This document shows, one piece after another, positions 23,676 through 31,815 of a stretch of 43,266 nucleotides of DNA (the stretch's first letter is position 1; the number at the start of each line of letters is the position of its first letter). Under the pieces are notes generated by a model. The model made no database searches and was not told the DNA's origin. It saw only the letters and a list, made by a program, of their open reading frames with translations. Position numbers and translations under genes: made by a program. Source of the stretch: Gammaproteobacteria bacterium UBA2965 (lineage in GTDB: Bacteria > Pseudomonadota > Gammaproteobacteria > Pseudomonadales > Azotimanducaceae); assembly GCA_002348385.1 (NCBI GenBank), contig DEBD01000025.1, positions 22,594-65,859 of the forward strand, read 5' to 3'.

Positions 23676-25307
23676 TTATTCCTGGGAGACCGTGATCTCC
23701 TTGTCGGTGATGAATTCCAGCAGCACCGCTTGGCCCTGCCTGGTTCTCTCGATGCCGCGCTCCAAGGCGGCGACGATGTCATTGGGATCGGTAATCCTTT
23801 CGCCGTAGCCGCCAAAGGCTCGCGCCATGTCGGCATAGTTGCCGGAAATATCGGTGGAGCCAAACTTCTCCTGGCTTACCTGCATGATAGGAATTTCAAT
23901 TGCCATCGAGAAGTTATTGAAAAGTATGGATAAGATGGGTATCCGTTCTCGTACCGCGGTTTCGAAATCCATCCCGGTAAAGCCAATGGCCGCGTCGCCC
24001 CAGACGTTGATGCAGAGCTTTTCGGGCGCAGCCAGTTTGGCCCCCATGGCCAACCCTAGACCGTAGCCAAGCTGGGTGGTTTTGCCCCAACCGATATAAC
24101 TCAATGGTGCGGTTGATTCCCAGAAAGGCGTGATCTGGTCGCGCGGGCTGCCCGCGTCGTGAGTGATCACGGTGTTGTCTTTGTCCACCAGATTGTTGAG
24201 CTCCCACAGCACCCGATACGGGTTGATGGGGGCTTCGTTGTTGGTGAGCTTGGGCATCCACTCGGCTAGCCACTCGTCGCGCAGGGCGGCAATGCGCTGG
24301 GGTACGTCGGCGCGGGCCTCGGCGGTGCTCCTGTCGAGCCCGTCCATGGCCTCCAGCATGGCATCCAGCGTCAGCGCTGCGTCCCCGATCAACCCGTACT
24401 GGGCGGGCACGTCTTTGTTCAGGTCCATGGGGTCGAGGGTGGCGTGTATGAGTGGTGTTCCGCGTGGCATCGGCACGCCGAAGCCGGTAAGGGCAAAGCT
24501 GCAGCCGATGCCGAAAATCAGGTCGGCGTCGTTTAGCAACTGCTTTACGGGACGCGGGTTCGAGCGCCCCCCCGAGCCCAGCGACAGCGGATGGTTTTCT
24601 GGAAACGCACTCTTGCCCTCGATGCTGGTGGTGACGGGAATGTTCCAGGCTTCCGCGAGGCGCTTCAGGCTATCCCACGCCTTGGCGTAGTGCACGCCCT
24701 GGCCTGCGTAGATCACGGGTCGTTCGGCTGCCGCGAGTGCGGCGGCTGCTTCCTGAACCGCTGCGGGATCAGGGGCGCTGCGCGCCTTATAGCTGGGCAC
24801 GTACTCCCATCCCTCGGGTGCTTCCTCGCGGAACACGTCCACGGGCACTTCGATGAGCACGGGCCCCGGCCGGCCATTGCGCAATTGGAAGAAGGCGCGC
24901 CGCATGACCTCGGGAATCGCCTTGCCCATGGTGAGCGGCTCCGCCCACTTGGTAACGTTGCGCATGTTCAGGGTGGAGTTGAAGTTGGGGAAGTAATTGG
25001 CGATGCGCCGGTTGTAGCCGGCGGGAATGACCAGAATTGGTACCGACTCGGAGTAGGCCTGCGCCACGCCGCCGAACGCATTTTCCGCCCCCGGGCCGTG
25101 CTGCATGCAGAACACGCCAATCTTGTCGCCGGATGACAACCGGGAATAGGCGTCTGCCATGTGCAGGCCCACCCGCTCCTGCCGCACGATCACCGTGCGG
25201 ATGTCTTCCTCTGCGGCGGCCTCCACCAGGGGGTTCACGGGATAGGCGAACAGCACCTCCACCCCTTCGGCCTTAAGCGTTTTCGCGATTGCTTGCGCGA
25301 CCAGCAT
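23676..25307 (-). CDS. thiamine-diphosphate-dependent enzyme, 2-hydroxyacyl-CoA lyase/oxalyl-CoA decarboxylase-like
   Basis: A 543-residue protein with the three-domain layout of the acetolactate synthase/pyruvate decarboxylase superfamily. The cofactor-activating glutamate is Glu44 in VRQERVGLHMADAYSR. The Mg-thiamine-diphosphate motif is GDAAIGFTGMDFET (residue 437 on) with Asn464-Asn465 at its end. The GDxAxGFxGMxxET form is the one seen in 2-hydroxyacyl-CoA lyase and oxalyl-CoA decarboxylase rather than in acetolactate synthase. Likely chemistry is cleavage or decarboxylation next to a carbonyl, possibly on an acyl-CoA. It is the first gene of the minus-strand operon that continues with two mini-genes, the VOC gene and the crotonases. 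It is divergent from the MFS carrier at 25418 (110 bases between). Substrate unknown. Confidence 0.87.
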   Translation of the reverse strand: MLVAQAIAKTLKAEGVEVLFAYPVNPLVEAAAEEDIRTVIVRQERVGLHMADAYSRLSSGDKIGVFCMQHGPGAENAFGGVAQAYSESVPILVIPAGYNRRIANYFPNFNSTLNMRNVTKWAEPLTMGKAIPEVMRRAFFQLRNGRPGPVLIEVPVDVFREEAPEGWEYVPSYKARSAPDPAAVQEAAAALAAAERPVIYAGQGVHYAKAWDSLKRLAEAWNIPVTTSIEGKSAFPENHPLSLGSGGRSNPRPVKQLLNDADLIFGIGCSFALTGFGVPMPRGTPLIHATLDPMDLNKDVPAQYGLIGDAALTLDAMLEAMDGLDRSTAEARADVPQRIAALRDEWLAEWMPKLTNNEAPINPYRVLWELNNLVDKDNTVITHDAGSPRDQITPFWESTAPLSYIGWGKTTQLGYGLGLAMGAKLAAPEKLCINVWGDAAIGFTGMDFETAVRERIPILSILFNNFSMAIEIPIMQVSQEKFGSTDISGNYADMARAFGGYGERITDPNDIVAALERGIERTRQGQAVLLEFITDKEITVSQE

Positions 25308-25417
25308 GGCGGTTGCCTCTCCTTCCTATTCGTATCGATTGGTGCAGCACTTCCCTCGTTTAGTATTGTGCGGGTTTTGCAACGGCCCACCAACCACTTA
25401 ATTCGAGGGGAACGGAT

Positions 25418-26734
25418 ATGGATGAGTCGGCGGCTCAGGCCAAGACACCCTGGCGGTCCTGGTACGCGCTTGGCGTACTGTTTCTGGTCTACGTATTCAA
25501 TTTCCTCGACCGGTCCATACTTGGCATCCTTACTCAGGCGATCAAAGAGGACCTGGCACTTTCCGACAGTCAGCTCGGTCTGCTTGGCGGTGTGGCGTTC
25601 GCCATTTTCTACACCTTTCTCGGCATACCCATTGCCCGCCTGGCCGACCGGTCCGTGCGCCGCAACGTGCTGGCGGTATCGCTCACCATCTGGAGCGTGA
25701 TGACGGCGATATGCGGTTTAGCAGGCAACTTCGTGCACCTGCTGCTCGCCCGTATCGGCGTTGCAATCGGCGAGGCCGGCGGCAGCCCGCCGTCCCACTC
25801 CATGATTTCCGACCTGTTTGGCGAGTCTTCCCGGGCCACCGCGCTTGCCATCTACGCGCTTGGCATTCCGGTGGGGACGATGATCGGAAACCTGGCCGGT
25901 GGGTGGTTGAACGAAGCATTCGACTGGCGCACCGCATTCGTTGTGGTGGGCGCACCAGGGGTGGTACTGGCCATCATTCTGATGCTCACCGTGCGCGAGC
26001 CGACCCGGGGTGCATCGGAAGCGGCGGTTCGAGAAGCGGCGGACGCGCCGCCGGTGATGACGGTTTTCCGGTATTTGTGGTCGCTAAAGAGCTTTCGCTA
26101 CCTGTCGCTGGCCGGGGCGTTTCACGCCTTTGTCGGCTACGGGGTGGGGTACTGGTTCCCGGCCCTGTTCATTCGCGCCCACGGGCTGGGGACGGCCGAA
26201 ATCGGCCTGTGGCTCTTTTACCTGGGTTTCGCCGGCATGGCGGGCACATTTCTGGGTGGCTTCATGGGCGACCGCATGGCCAAGCGCGACCTGCGCTGGT
26301 ACGTGTGGCTGCCCGGCATCGCCACCCTGTTGTCGGTACCGTTTTCCGTCTACGTCTACGTGGCGTCGGATTATGTAGCGGCGTTTCTCGTGGCCAGCAT
26401 CCCTACGTTCCTGGGCTCCTACTACCTGGGGCCCACTTTTGCCCTGACCCAGGGCCTTGTTGGCCTGCGCATGCGCGCGCTCGCCTCCAGCATCCTGCTG
26501 TTCATTCTGAACATTATCGGCATGGGTCTGGGCCCGTTGCTCACGGGGGTGCTGAGCGACTTGCTGGATGCAAGCACTGGGTTGGGAGACGACAGCCTGC
26601 GGGTGTCCATGCTGTGCGTGCTGCTGGTCAACGTGCTGGCCACGTTGTTCTATTGGTTTGCGGGACGCGACCTGCGCTCGGATATGGCTCGGCGCGGGGA
26701 GCTTGACGCCCCCCGCGCCGAAGCGGCTTCTTAG
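25418..26734 (+). CDS. MFS transporter, spinster-like group
   Basis: A 438-residue MFS carrier with about 12 membrane segments. Visible features are FNFLDRSILGILTQAIKED, GIPIARLADRSVRR (loop 2-3 motif), ARIGVAIGEAGGSPPSHSM, and LTVREPTRG at the central loop. It has a gaggggaac ribosome site before the ATG. It is divergent from the TPP-enzyme operon, so the 110-base intergenic region probably carries both promoters, and the carrier may import that operon's substrate. It is related to, but clearly different from, the carrier at 13759-15102. Confidence 0.92.
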   Translation: MDESAAQAKTPWRSWYALGVLFLVYVFNFLDRSILGILTQAIKEDLALSDSQLGLLGGVAFAIFYTFLGIPIARLADRSVRRNVLAVSLTIWSVMTAICGLAGNFVHLLLARIGVAIGEAGGSPPSHSMISDLFGESSRATALAIYALGIPVGTMIGNLAGGWLNEAFDWRTAFVVVGAPGVVLAIILMLTVREPTRGASEAAVREAADAPPVMTVFRYLWSLKSFRYLSLAGAFHAFVGYGVGYWFPALFIRAHGLGTAEIGLWLFYLGFAGMAGTFLGGFMGDRMAKRDLRWYVWLPGIATLLSVPFSVYVYVASDYVAAFLVASIPTFLGSYYLGPTFALTQGLVGLRMRALASSILLFILNIIGMGLGPLLTGVLSDLLDASTGLGDDSLRVSMLCVLLVNVLATLFYWFAGRDLRSDMARRGELDAPRAEAAS

Positions 26735-26762
26735 ACGTGGGCCGAAGCCCTCGTTCGAGCTG

Positions 26763-27059
26763 CTAGCCTGCGTTCATGGACTGGGACAGCACCGCAAACC
26801 CTTCGGTGCAACCCAGCCGTATGCCTACCACTGCCTGATATTCCTCGGAGTTGTACCAGGCTTTGCAGGCTTCGGCGTCGTCGAACTTGATGACCACGGT
26901 CTGGGGGCCGGGCGGGGTGCCTTCCACGGTCTCGGCGGCCACGTCGAAAACCAGTACTTCTCCACCGTGGGCGGCCACGGTAGGTCCTGCGCCCTGTCCG
27001 TACTCTGCGTAGGCGGCGGGGTCGTTCACAACGTATTGGGCAATAAAATAGGCGGCCAT
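26763..27059 (-). CDS. DUF1330 family protein
   Basis: A 98-residue protein with the DUF1330 (dimeric alpha-beta barrel) pattern: YFIAQYVVNDPAAYAEY at the start, VLVFDVAAETVEG in the middle, and FDDAEACKAWYNSEEYQAV near the end. These small proteins resemble EthD/monooxygenase-like barrels but have no established general function. An aggga ribosome site precedes the ATG at 27059. Its stop is 28 bases from the convergent MFS stop. It may be co-transcribed downstream of gpsA, with a 76-base gap. Confidence 0.85.
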   Translation of the reverse strand: MAAYFIAQYVVNDPAAYAEYGQGAGPTVAAHGGEVLVFDVAAETVEGTPPGPQTVVIKFDDAEACKAWYNSEEYQAVVGIRLGCTEGFAVLSQSMNAG

Positions 27060-27135
27060 GGTTAGGGTCTCCCTTCGGGTAATTATTGTTGCGAGGTAAT
27101 GGTAACCGAAATCCGCAGTGCGGGAAGGTTGCCTG

Positions 27136-28119
27136 TCAGATGGCCGTTAGCCGGCGCACGCAATCTTCCGCGCTGGTGCTACCATCCAGCAGGTCGTTGA
27201 TGGCGGACACGAATGGGGTTTGCAGCCCTCGCGCTGCCGCCAGCTCGCCGAACAGGCGCGTAGCGCGCACCCCTTCGGCCACCATGACGCTGTCGGCCAT
27301 GGCGTCTTGCAGGCTCATTCCGCCGCCCAACTTCTGGCCCAGGGTCCGGTTGCGTCCGTGCGGAGAGGTTGCGGTCACGTACAGATCGCCGATGCCGGCG
27401 GCACTGAAGGCGGTGGTCGGATCGGCGCCCAACGCCTCCAGCAAGCGCGCGCCTTCGGCGAACCCACCGGTGAATATGGCCGCCTTCAGATTGTCTCCGC
27501 TACCGGCGGACAAGCCATCGGCGATGCCACAGCCGAGCGCAATGACGTTCTTGAATCCGCCCCACAGCTCCGCGCCGTGTGGATCGCTGGTCGGTGCCAG
27601 GGCAAACGTTGGCGTAGACAGCTCGTCGGCGAGGCGTTCGGCCAGCGCCAGATCCACACTGGCCACGCTCGCAGTGGTGAGCACCCCGTTCGCCAGCTCG
27701 GGAGCAATGGTGGGGCCGGTGATCACGGCCAGGGCATTGTCTTTGCCGGCCTTGCGCATCTCCTCGGTAATCACATCCGACACCAGACGATCGCCAGCGA
27801 TTCCCTTGGCCAGATCCAGCACCACCTGGCCTGGCTCCAGCAGGGGGATGACCTGGCCGGCCACCGACAGCACGACGTGGGAGGGTAGTGCCAGCACCAC
27901 CAGGTCGGCGCCGTTTACGGCGACGGCCAGGTCCATGGTTGTCTCCATGCCGGCGAGATCCACGCCGGCTAGGTATTTGGTGTTGTGTCCCGTGTCGGTT
28001 ATGGAGTCGAACACTTCGGCTTCGATGGTCCAGCCCTTAACGCGGTGACCGTCAACCAGCCACACGCGGGCGAGCGCCGTACCGAAGTTGCCGAGACCCA
28101 GAACTGCAATGGTTGCCAT
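27136..28119 (-). CDS. gpsA: glycerol-3-phosphate dehydrogenase [NAD(P)+]
   Basis: A 327-residue protein that converts dihydroxyacetone phosphate to sn-glycerol 3-phosphate for phospholipid synthesis. The N-terminal Rossmann motif is VLGLGNFGTALARVW. LALPSHV and ITGPTIAPELANG are typical, and ELWGGFKNVIALGCGI contains the conserved catalytic-region lysine. The length is normal (about 330). The start at 28119 was chosen because the Rossmann strand begins there; an in-frame extension to 28191 has no family similarity. It is divergent from the exported protein gene at 28182. This is a core metabolic gene and marks the edge between the catabolic region and the housekeeping region. Confidence 0.93.
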   Translation of the reverse strand: MATIAVLGLGNFGTALARVWLVDGHRVKGWTIEAEVFDSITDTGHNTKYLAGVDLAGMETTMDLAVAVNGADLVVLALPSHVVLSVAGQVIPLLEPGQVVLDLAKGIAGDRLVSDVITEEMRKAGKDNALAVITGPTIAPELANGVLTTASVASVDLALAERLADELSTPTFALAPTSDPHGAELWGGFKNVIALGCGIADGLSAGSGDNLKAAIFTGGFAEGARLLEALGADPTTAFSAAGIGDLYVTATSPHGRNRTLGQKLGGGMSLQDAMADSVMVAEGVRATRLFGELAAARGLQTPFVSAINDLLDGSTSAEDCVRRLTAI

Positions 28120-28181
28120 AGGCGTGCTGATCGTAGCCGTGGAACGAGTTGTATGACAAAGTTGCCGCCCAGCCGCAACCC

Positions 28182-28802
28182 ATGGAGCCATTTTTGTCCC
28201 TACGCCTGACTGCTCTGCTCATCGTGCTGTCGCTGTTCTGCGCCAAAGCTGGCGCTCACGGAGGCGTGGTCTACGAAGATGATCAGTGCGTGCTGAAGAT
28301 GGGATATCTGCTGGCGCACTTTACCGGCTTTCAACCCCAGCGCCGGGGTGGCGAGGAGTTCTGCGAGGACATCCCGGAGGTGGGGGAAGCCATCTTCGTC
28401 ATCGAGTACCTGCACGGTCACATGCGCCAGATGGAAGTGGACTTTCGCGTGGTGCGCGACGTGATGGACTTTGGTGTCTACGCGAATTGGGACGACGTGG
28501 TCAGTATGGGTGATCTTTCCGACGACACCGTGTTCTACCTCCCGCCGGCGCGCCAGCCCGACGGGGTGCTGCGGGCCAGGCACGAATTTGTCGATTCTGG
28601 CGGCTATATCGGTGTGGTCACGGCGAGCGATGCTGCGAGCAACAAGCACTACAACGCAGTGTTCTTCTTCTACGTGGGTGACCGCAGCTACCTGTCGCTT
28701 CTGGCGTTCGCGGCACTGGTGTTGCTTGTGCAGCTCGGGTATCTGGCGAGCACAGGCTCTCTACAGCGGTTTGTGAAGCGGCGCTTCGGCAAAAATGGGT
28801 GA
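28182..28802 (+). CDS. exported, C-terminally membrane-anchored protein of unknown function
   Basis: A 206-residue protein that I do not recognise. It has an N-terminal signal peptide (hydrophobic from residue 4 to about 22, likely cut after AGA). The mature domain of about 140 residues starts HGGVVYEDDQCVLKMGY and has Cys residues in DDQC and EEFCED plus several His (HFTGF, YLHGHMRQ). Near the C-terminus is a hydrophobic segment (SLLAFAALVLLVQLGYLAS), and the protein finishes with a basic tail. The topology is therefore a periplasmic domain anchored by its C-terminal helix with the tail in the cytoplasm. The two Cys might form a disulfide, or bind metal with the His residues. An ATG at 28149 is an alternative start. 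It lies 42 bases before nuoA on the same strand. Confidence 0.7.
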   Translation: MEPFLSLRLTALLIVLSLFCAKAGAHGGVVYEDDQCVLKMGYLLAHFTGFQPQRRGGEEFCEDIPEVGEAIFVIEYLHGHMRQMEVDFRVVRDVMDFGVYANWDDVVSMGDLSDDTVFYLPPARQPDGVLRARHEFVDSGGYIGVVTASDAASNKHYNAVFFFYVGDRSYLSLLAFAALVLLVQLGYLASTGSLQRFVKRRFGKNG

Positions 28803-28808
28803 CGCCGC

Positions 28809-28836
28809 TTGCTGAATTTGGGCAATGAGGTACGAT
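28809..28836 (+). promoter_or_regulatory. possible sigma-70 promoter for the nuo operon
   Basis: ttgctg (28809-28814) and tacgat (28831-28836), spaced by 16, resemble -35 and -10 boxes. The GTG start of nuoA at 28845 would then be almost at the transcript start, so either the message is leaderless or the main promoter lies further upstream, within or before the exported protein gene. This is a weak call. Confidence 0.25.
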
Positions 28837-28844
28837 AGCGCCCC

Positions 28845-29291
28845 GTGGAAGCGGTCATCGATCAAGGCGGGCAGAATCTCTGGCCCTTTCTCGTGTATGC
28901 AATTGGCGTAGTGGGCCTGCTGGCAGTCACTCTCATCGGTGGCTGGTTGCTCGGAGCGCGCACCCGCCGCAAGAAAGCTACAGACCTCCCTTTCGAATCT
29001 GGCATCGTCCCTGTGGGCAGCGCTGAGCAGACGCGCTTGTCTATTGAGTTCTATCTCATTGCCATGTTCTTTGTGATTTTTGATCTGGAGGCCATATTTA
29101 TTTTTGCCTGGGCGGTGGCTTTCTTTGAAGTTGGTTGGGAAGGCTACATCGCCGCCGCCGTATTCATTGTTATTCTGTTGGTGGCCCTAGTATATGAGTG
29201 GCGGACAGGGGCGCTCGACTGGGGCGTGCTGCGAAGACAAGTCCGGCGTGATTACTCGATGGCCGCACCCGGCGACCAGGGGGGCGTCTAA
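28845..29291 (+). CDS. nuoA: NADH-quinone oxidoreductase subunit A
   Basis: A 148-residue membrane subunit of respiratory complex I, with three transmembrane helices. The conserved loop after the first helix holds LPFESGIVPVGSAEQTRLS, and the second helix holds the acidic FFVIFDLEAIFIFAWAV. The start is GTG. The subunit helps seal the junction between the quinone-reducing arm and the membrane arm. The tail (from about residue 120) is cytoplasmic and polar. It is the first gene of the operon, one base before the chosen nuoB start. Confidence 0.95.
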   Translation: MEAVIDQGGQNLWPFLVYAIGVVGLLAVTLIGGWLLGARTRRKKATDLPFESGIVPVGSAEQTRLSIEFYLIAMFFVIFDLEAIFIFAWAVAFFEVGWEGYIAAAVFIVILLVALVYEWRTGALDWGVLRRQVRRDYSMAAPGDQGGV

Positions 29292-29292
29292 A

Positions 29293-30018
29293 GTGCGCTG
29301 GCGAATGGTTAAGACAGAGCCCGGCGAATCCATGGCGGAAGCCGACCAGGCTTATGCTGAGGAGCTTTCCAAAGGTATTCTACTGGCAAAGCTGGAAGAC
29401 CTTGTTGCCTGGTCGCGCTCCAACTCCATGTGGCCATTCAATTTCGGGTTATCGTGTTGTTACGTGGAAATGGCCACCAGCTTCACCCCCCGCCATGACA
29501 TTGCGAGGTTTGGCGCCGAAGTTATCCGAGCCACCCCTCGCCAAGCGGACCTCATCGTTATCTCCGGAACCGTATTTCGCAAGATGGCTCCTGTGGTGCA
29601 ACATCTATACGACCAGCTGCTGGAGCCGCGCTGGGTAATTTCTATGGGGTCTTGCGCTAACTCGGGAGGCATGTTCGACGTCTATAGCGTGGTCCAGGGC
29701 GTGGACAAATTCCTGCCCGTAGACGTTTATGTTCCGGGCTGCCCTCCTCGACCAGAGGCCCTGCTGCAGGGACTCACGCTGCTTCAGGATGCGGTAGCCA
29801 GTGACCGGCGCCCCTTGAGCTGGGTCGTACAAGACGATCAGGTTAGTCAGCTGCCCGCGGACCAGGCTGCGGCAAAGGCCAACCTTGCTAGTCAGCGAGA
29901 CCTGCGTACGCCCGCACGTATGCGCGCGACTAGCCTCGCTGAGCCGACGACCGTCGGTGATGCACCACTGTCTAACGACCTCCTTAAGGAGAATCCAAGG
30001 GGAGATCGGGCGAAGTAG
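29293..30018 (+). CDS. nuoB: NADH-quinone oxidoreductase subunit B
   Basis: This 241-residue subunit carries the terminal N2 [4Fe-4S] cluster that reduces quinone. Ligands are the adjacent Cys55-Cys56 (GLSCCYVEM), Cys121 (GSCANSGG) and Cys150 (PGCPPRPEA). The tail after RRPLSWVV is long and includes DLRTPARM, like the E. coli type, then a further 35 polar residues. The start is not certain: GTG 29293 follows the nuoA stop with a G-rich site, while ATG 29305 or 29332 would shorten a non-conserved N-terminus. An in-frame extension to 29194 lies inside nuoA and is rejected. Confidence 0.93.
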   Translation: MRWRMVKTEPGESMAEADQAYAEELSKGILLAKLEDLVAWSRSNSMWPFNFGLSCCYVEMATSFTPRHDIARFGAEVIRATPRQADLIVISGTVFRKMAPVVQHLYDQLLEPRWVISMGSCANSGGMFDVYSVVQGVDKFLPVDVYVPGCPPRPEALLQGLTLLQDAVASDRRPLSWVVQDDQVSQLPADQAAAKANLASQRDLRTPARMRATSLAEPTTVGDAPLSNDLLKENPRGDRAK

Positions 30019-30025
30019 GGCGATA

Positions 30026-31804
30026 ATGTCAGAAGTGGTGGAACAGACCACCGCGGATGCGGCAGAGCATCCAGCGGTAGTGCGGGAGCTTGCGGCTCGT
30101 TTCGGGGACGATTTCGTTCATCAGTCCGGAGCGGACGGCATTCCCAACGTGTGGGTGCCGCGAGAGCGGCTGCTTGATGTAATGCGTTATCTGAAAAGTG
30201 AAGCCCCGGGCGGCTTTCCGCTTTTGTTCGATGTATCGGCCCATGATGAACGTCAGCGCACCCATCGCGACGGGCTGCCCGACAGCGACTTCACCACCTT
30301 CTACCACCTGATTTCTTTGGATCGTAACGAAGACGTGCGTATCAAGGTGGCGTTGCCGGAGGGGGATGCCAACGTTCCGTCCCTCACGGAGCTCTGGCCT
30401 GCCGCTAACTGGTACGAGCGAGAGGCTTACGACATGTTCGGCGTGAACTTCGTGGGGCATCCCAATCTCCGCCGCATCCTGACTCCGCCGCAGTGGGAGG
30501 GACACCCGTTGCGCAAGGAGCACCCGGCCCGCGCTACGGAGATGGACCCGTTTCGCATGACCGATGAGCTTCTTGATACGCAGCAGGAGGAACTGCGCTT
30601 CGTGCCTGAAGAGTGGGGCATGAGCAAGGAAGCAAAGCACACTGACTTCATGTTCCTCAACCTGGGCCCTAACCACCCCAGCGTCCACGGGGTGTTTCGC
30701 ATCGCACTTCAACTCGATGGTGAGGTCATCGTGGATGCAGTGCCCGATATCGGGTATCACCACCGGGCTTCGGAAAAAATGGCAGAGCGCCAGTCCTGGC
30801 ATACCTACATACCCTACACCGACCGAATCGACTATTTGGGTGGGGTGATGAACAATCTGCCCTACGTGATGGCGGTGGAGAAGCTGGCGGGCATTGAGGT
30901 GCCGCCACGCGCCCAGGTGATCCGGATCATGCTGGCTGAGCTTTTTCGTGTATCCAGTCATCTCGTTTTTTACGGTACGTACTCCCAGGATGTAGGACAG
31001 ATGTCCCCGGTTTTCTACATGTTTGCGGACCGGGAACGCCTGTTCACCATCATTGAGGCGATTACCGGTGGGCGTATGCATCCAAGCTGGTTTCGCGTCG
31101 GCGGTGTAGGCCAGGACCTGCCGGAGGGCTGGGACACCATGGTGCGCGACTTCATCGAGTACATGCCCAAGCGGTTGGATCACTACGAGCGCATGGCGCT
31201 GCAGAACGGTATTTTCAAACGGCGCAGTATTGGGATTGGCCAGTACGATACCGCTGAAGCCCTGGAGTGGGGCATAACCGGCCCCGGGCTGCGCGCTACA
31301 GGATGTGACTGGGATCTGCGCAAGAAGCGGCCGTACGGCGGGTACGATCAATTTGACTTCGAGGTGCCCACGGCTAACAACGGCGATTGTTACGATCGTT
31401 GTGTGGTGCGTGTTGAAGAGATCCGTCAGAGCCTGCGCATCATTGAGCAGTGTCTGAACAACATGCCGGCTGGACCCTATAAGGCAACCCATCCCCAGGC
31501 CACGCCGCCACCTAAAGAACGGACGATGCAGGATATAGAAACGCTGATTCAGCATTTCCTGAATGTCAGTTGGGGGCCGGTCATTCCTCCTGGGGAATGT
31601 GCCGTCAATGTGGAAGCTACCAAGGGGTGGAATTCTTACTACCTCACGTCTGACGGCGGAACGATGTCTTACCGCACTCGCATTCGCACACCGTCGTTCC
31701 CGCACTTGCAGATGATTCCGCTGATTAGTCGCGGATTCATGCTCGCAGACCTGATTGCCATCGTTGCGAGCATCGACTTCGTTATGGCGGATGTGGATAG
31801 ATAG
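30026..31804 (+). CDS. nuoC/nuoD: fused NADH-quinone oxidoreductase subunits C and D
   Basis: A 592-residue fusion. Residues about 1-190 are the NuoC (30-kDa) domain, with WYEREAYDMFGVNF and HPNLRRILTP. Residues about 205-592 are NuoD (49-kDa), with LNLGPNHPSVHGVFR, the quinone-site region GYHHRASEKMAERQSW, and the C-terminal DLIAIVASIDFVMADVDR. The linker is about 15-20 polar residues. The same fusion is found in E. coli and Pseudomonas, which supports a gammaproteobacterial origin. The ATG at 30026 begins seven bases after the nuoB stop; the in-frame extension to 29885 overlaps nuoB. Confidence 0.95.
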   Translation: MSEVVEQTTADAAEHPAVVRELAARFGDDFVHQSGADGIPNVWVPRERLLDVMRYLKSEAPGGFPLLFDVSAHDERQRTHRDGLPDSDFTTFYHLISLDRNEDVRIKVALPEGDANVPSLTELWPAANWYEREAYDMFGVNFVGHPNLRRILTPPQWEGHPLRKEHPARATEMDPFRMTDELLDTQQEELRFVPEEWGMSKEAKHTDFMFLNLGPNHPSVHGVFRIALQLDGEVIVDAVPDIGYHHRASEKMAERQSWHTYIPYTDRIDYLGGVMNNLPYVMAVEKLAGIEVPPRAQVIRIMLAELFRVSSHLVFYGTYSQDVGQMSPVFYMFADRERLFTIIEAITGGRMHPSWFRVGGVGQDLPEGWDTMVRDFIEYMPKRLDHYERMALQNGIFKRRSIGIGQYDTAEALEWGITGPGLRATGCDWDLRKKRPYGGYDQFDFEVPTANNGDCYDRCVVRVEEIRQSLRIIEQCLNNMPAGPYKATHPQATPPPKERTMQDIETLIQHFLNVSWGPVIPPGECAVNVEATKGWNSYYLTSDGGTMSYRTRIRTPSFPHLQMIPLISRGFMLADLIAIVASIDFVMADVDR

Positions 31805-31815
31805 GTATTGGTGGC

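Noticed and set aside
8245..25307. Sulfonate pathway (sulfoacetaldehyde dehydrogenase plus sulfoacetaldehyde acetyltransferase) from the ALDH and TPP enzyme
   Set aside because: The TPP enzyme motif fits the hydroxyacyl-CoA lyase/oxalyl-CoA decarboxylase group better, and no phosphate acetyltransferase or sulfonate exporter is present.
27105..27130. Short dyad after gpsA as a terminator
   Set aside because: The stem is only four to five pairs with a three-base loop and a very short U stretch; too weak to call.
30029..31705. 558-codon open frame antisense to nuoCD
   Set aside because: It is a shadow of the strongly conserved nuoCD coding strand, with His/Arg-rich low-complexity translation and no family features.
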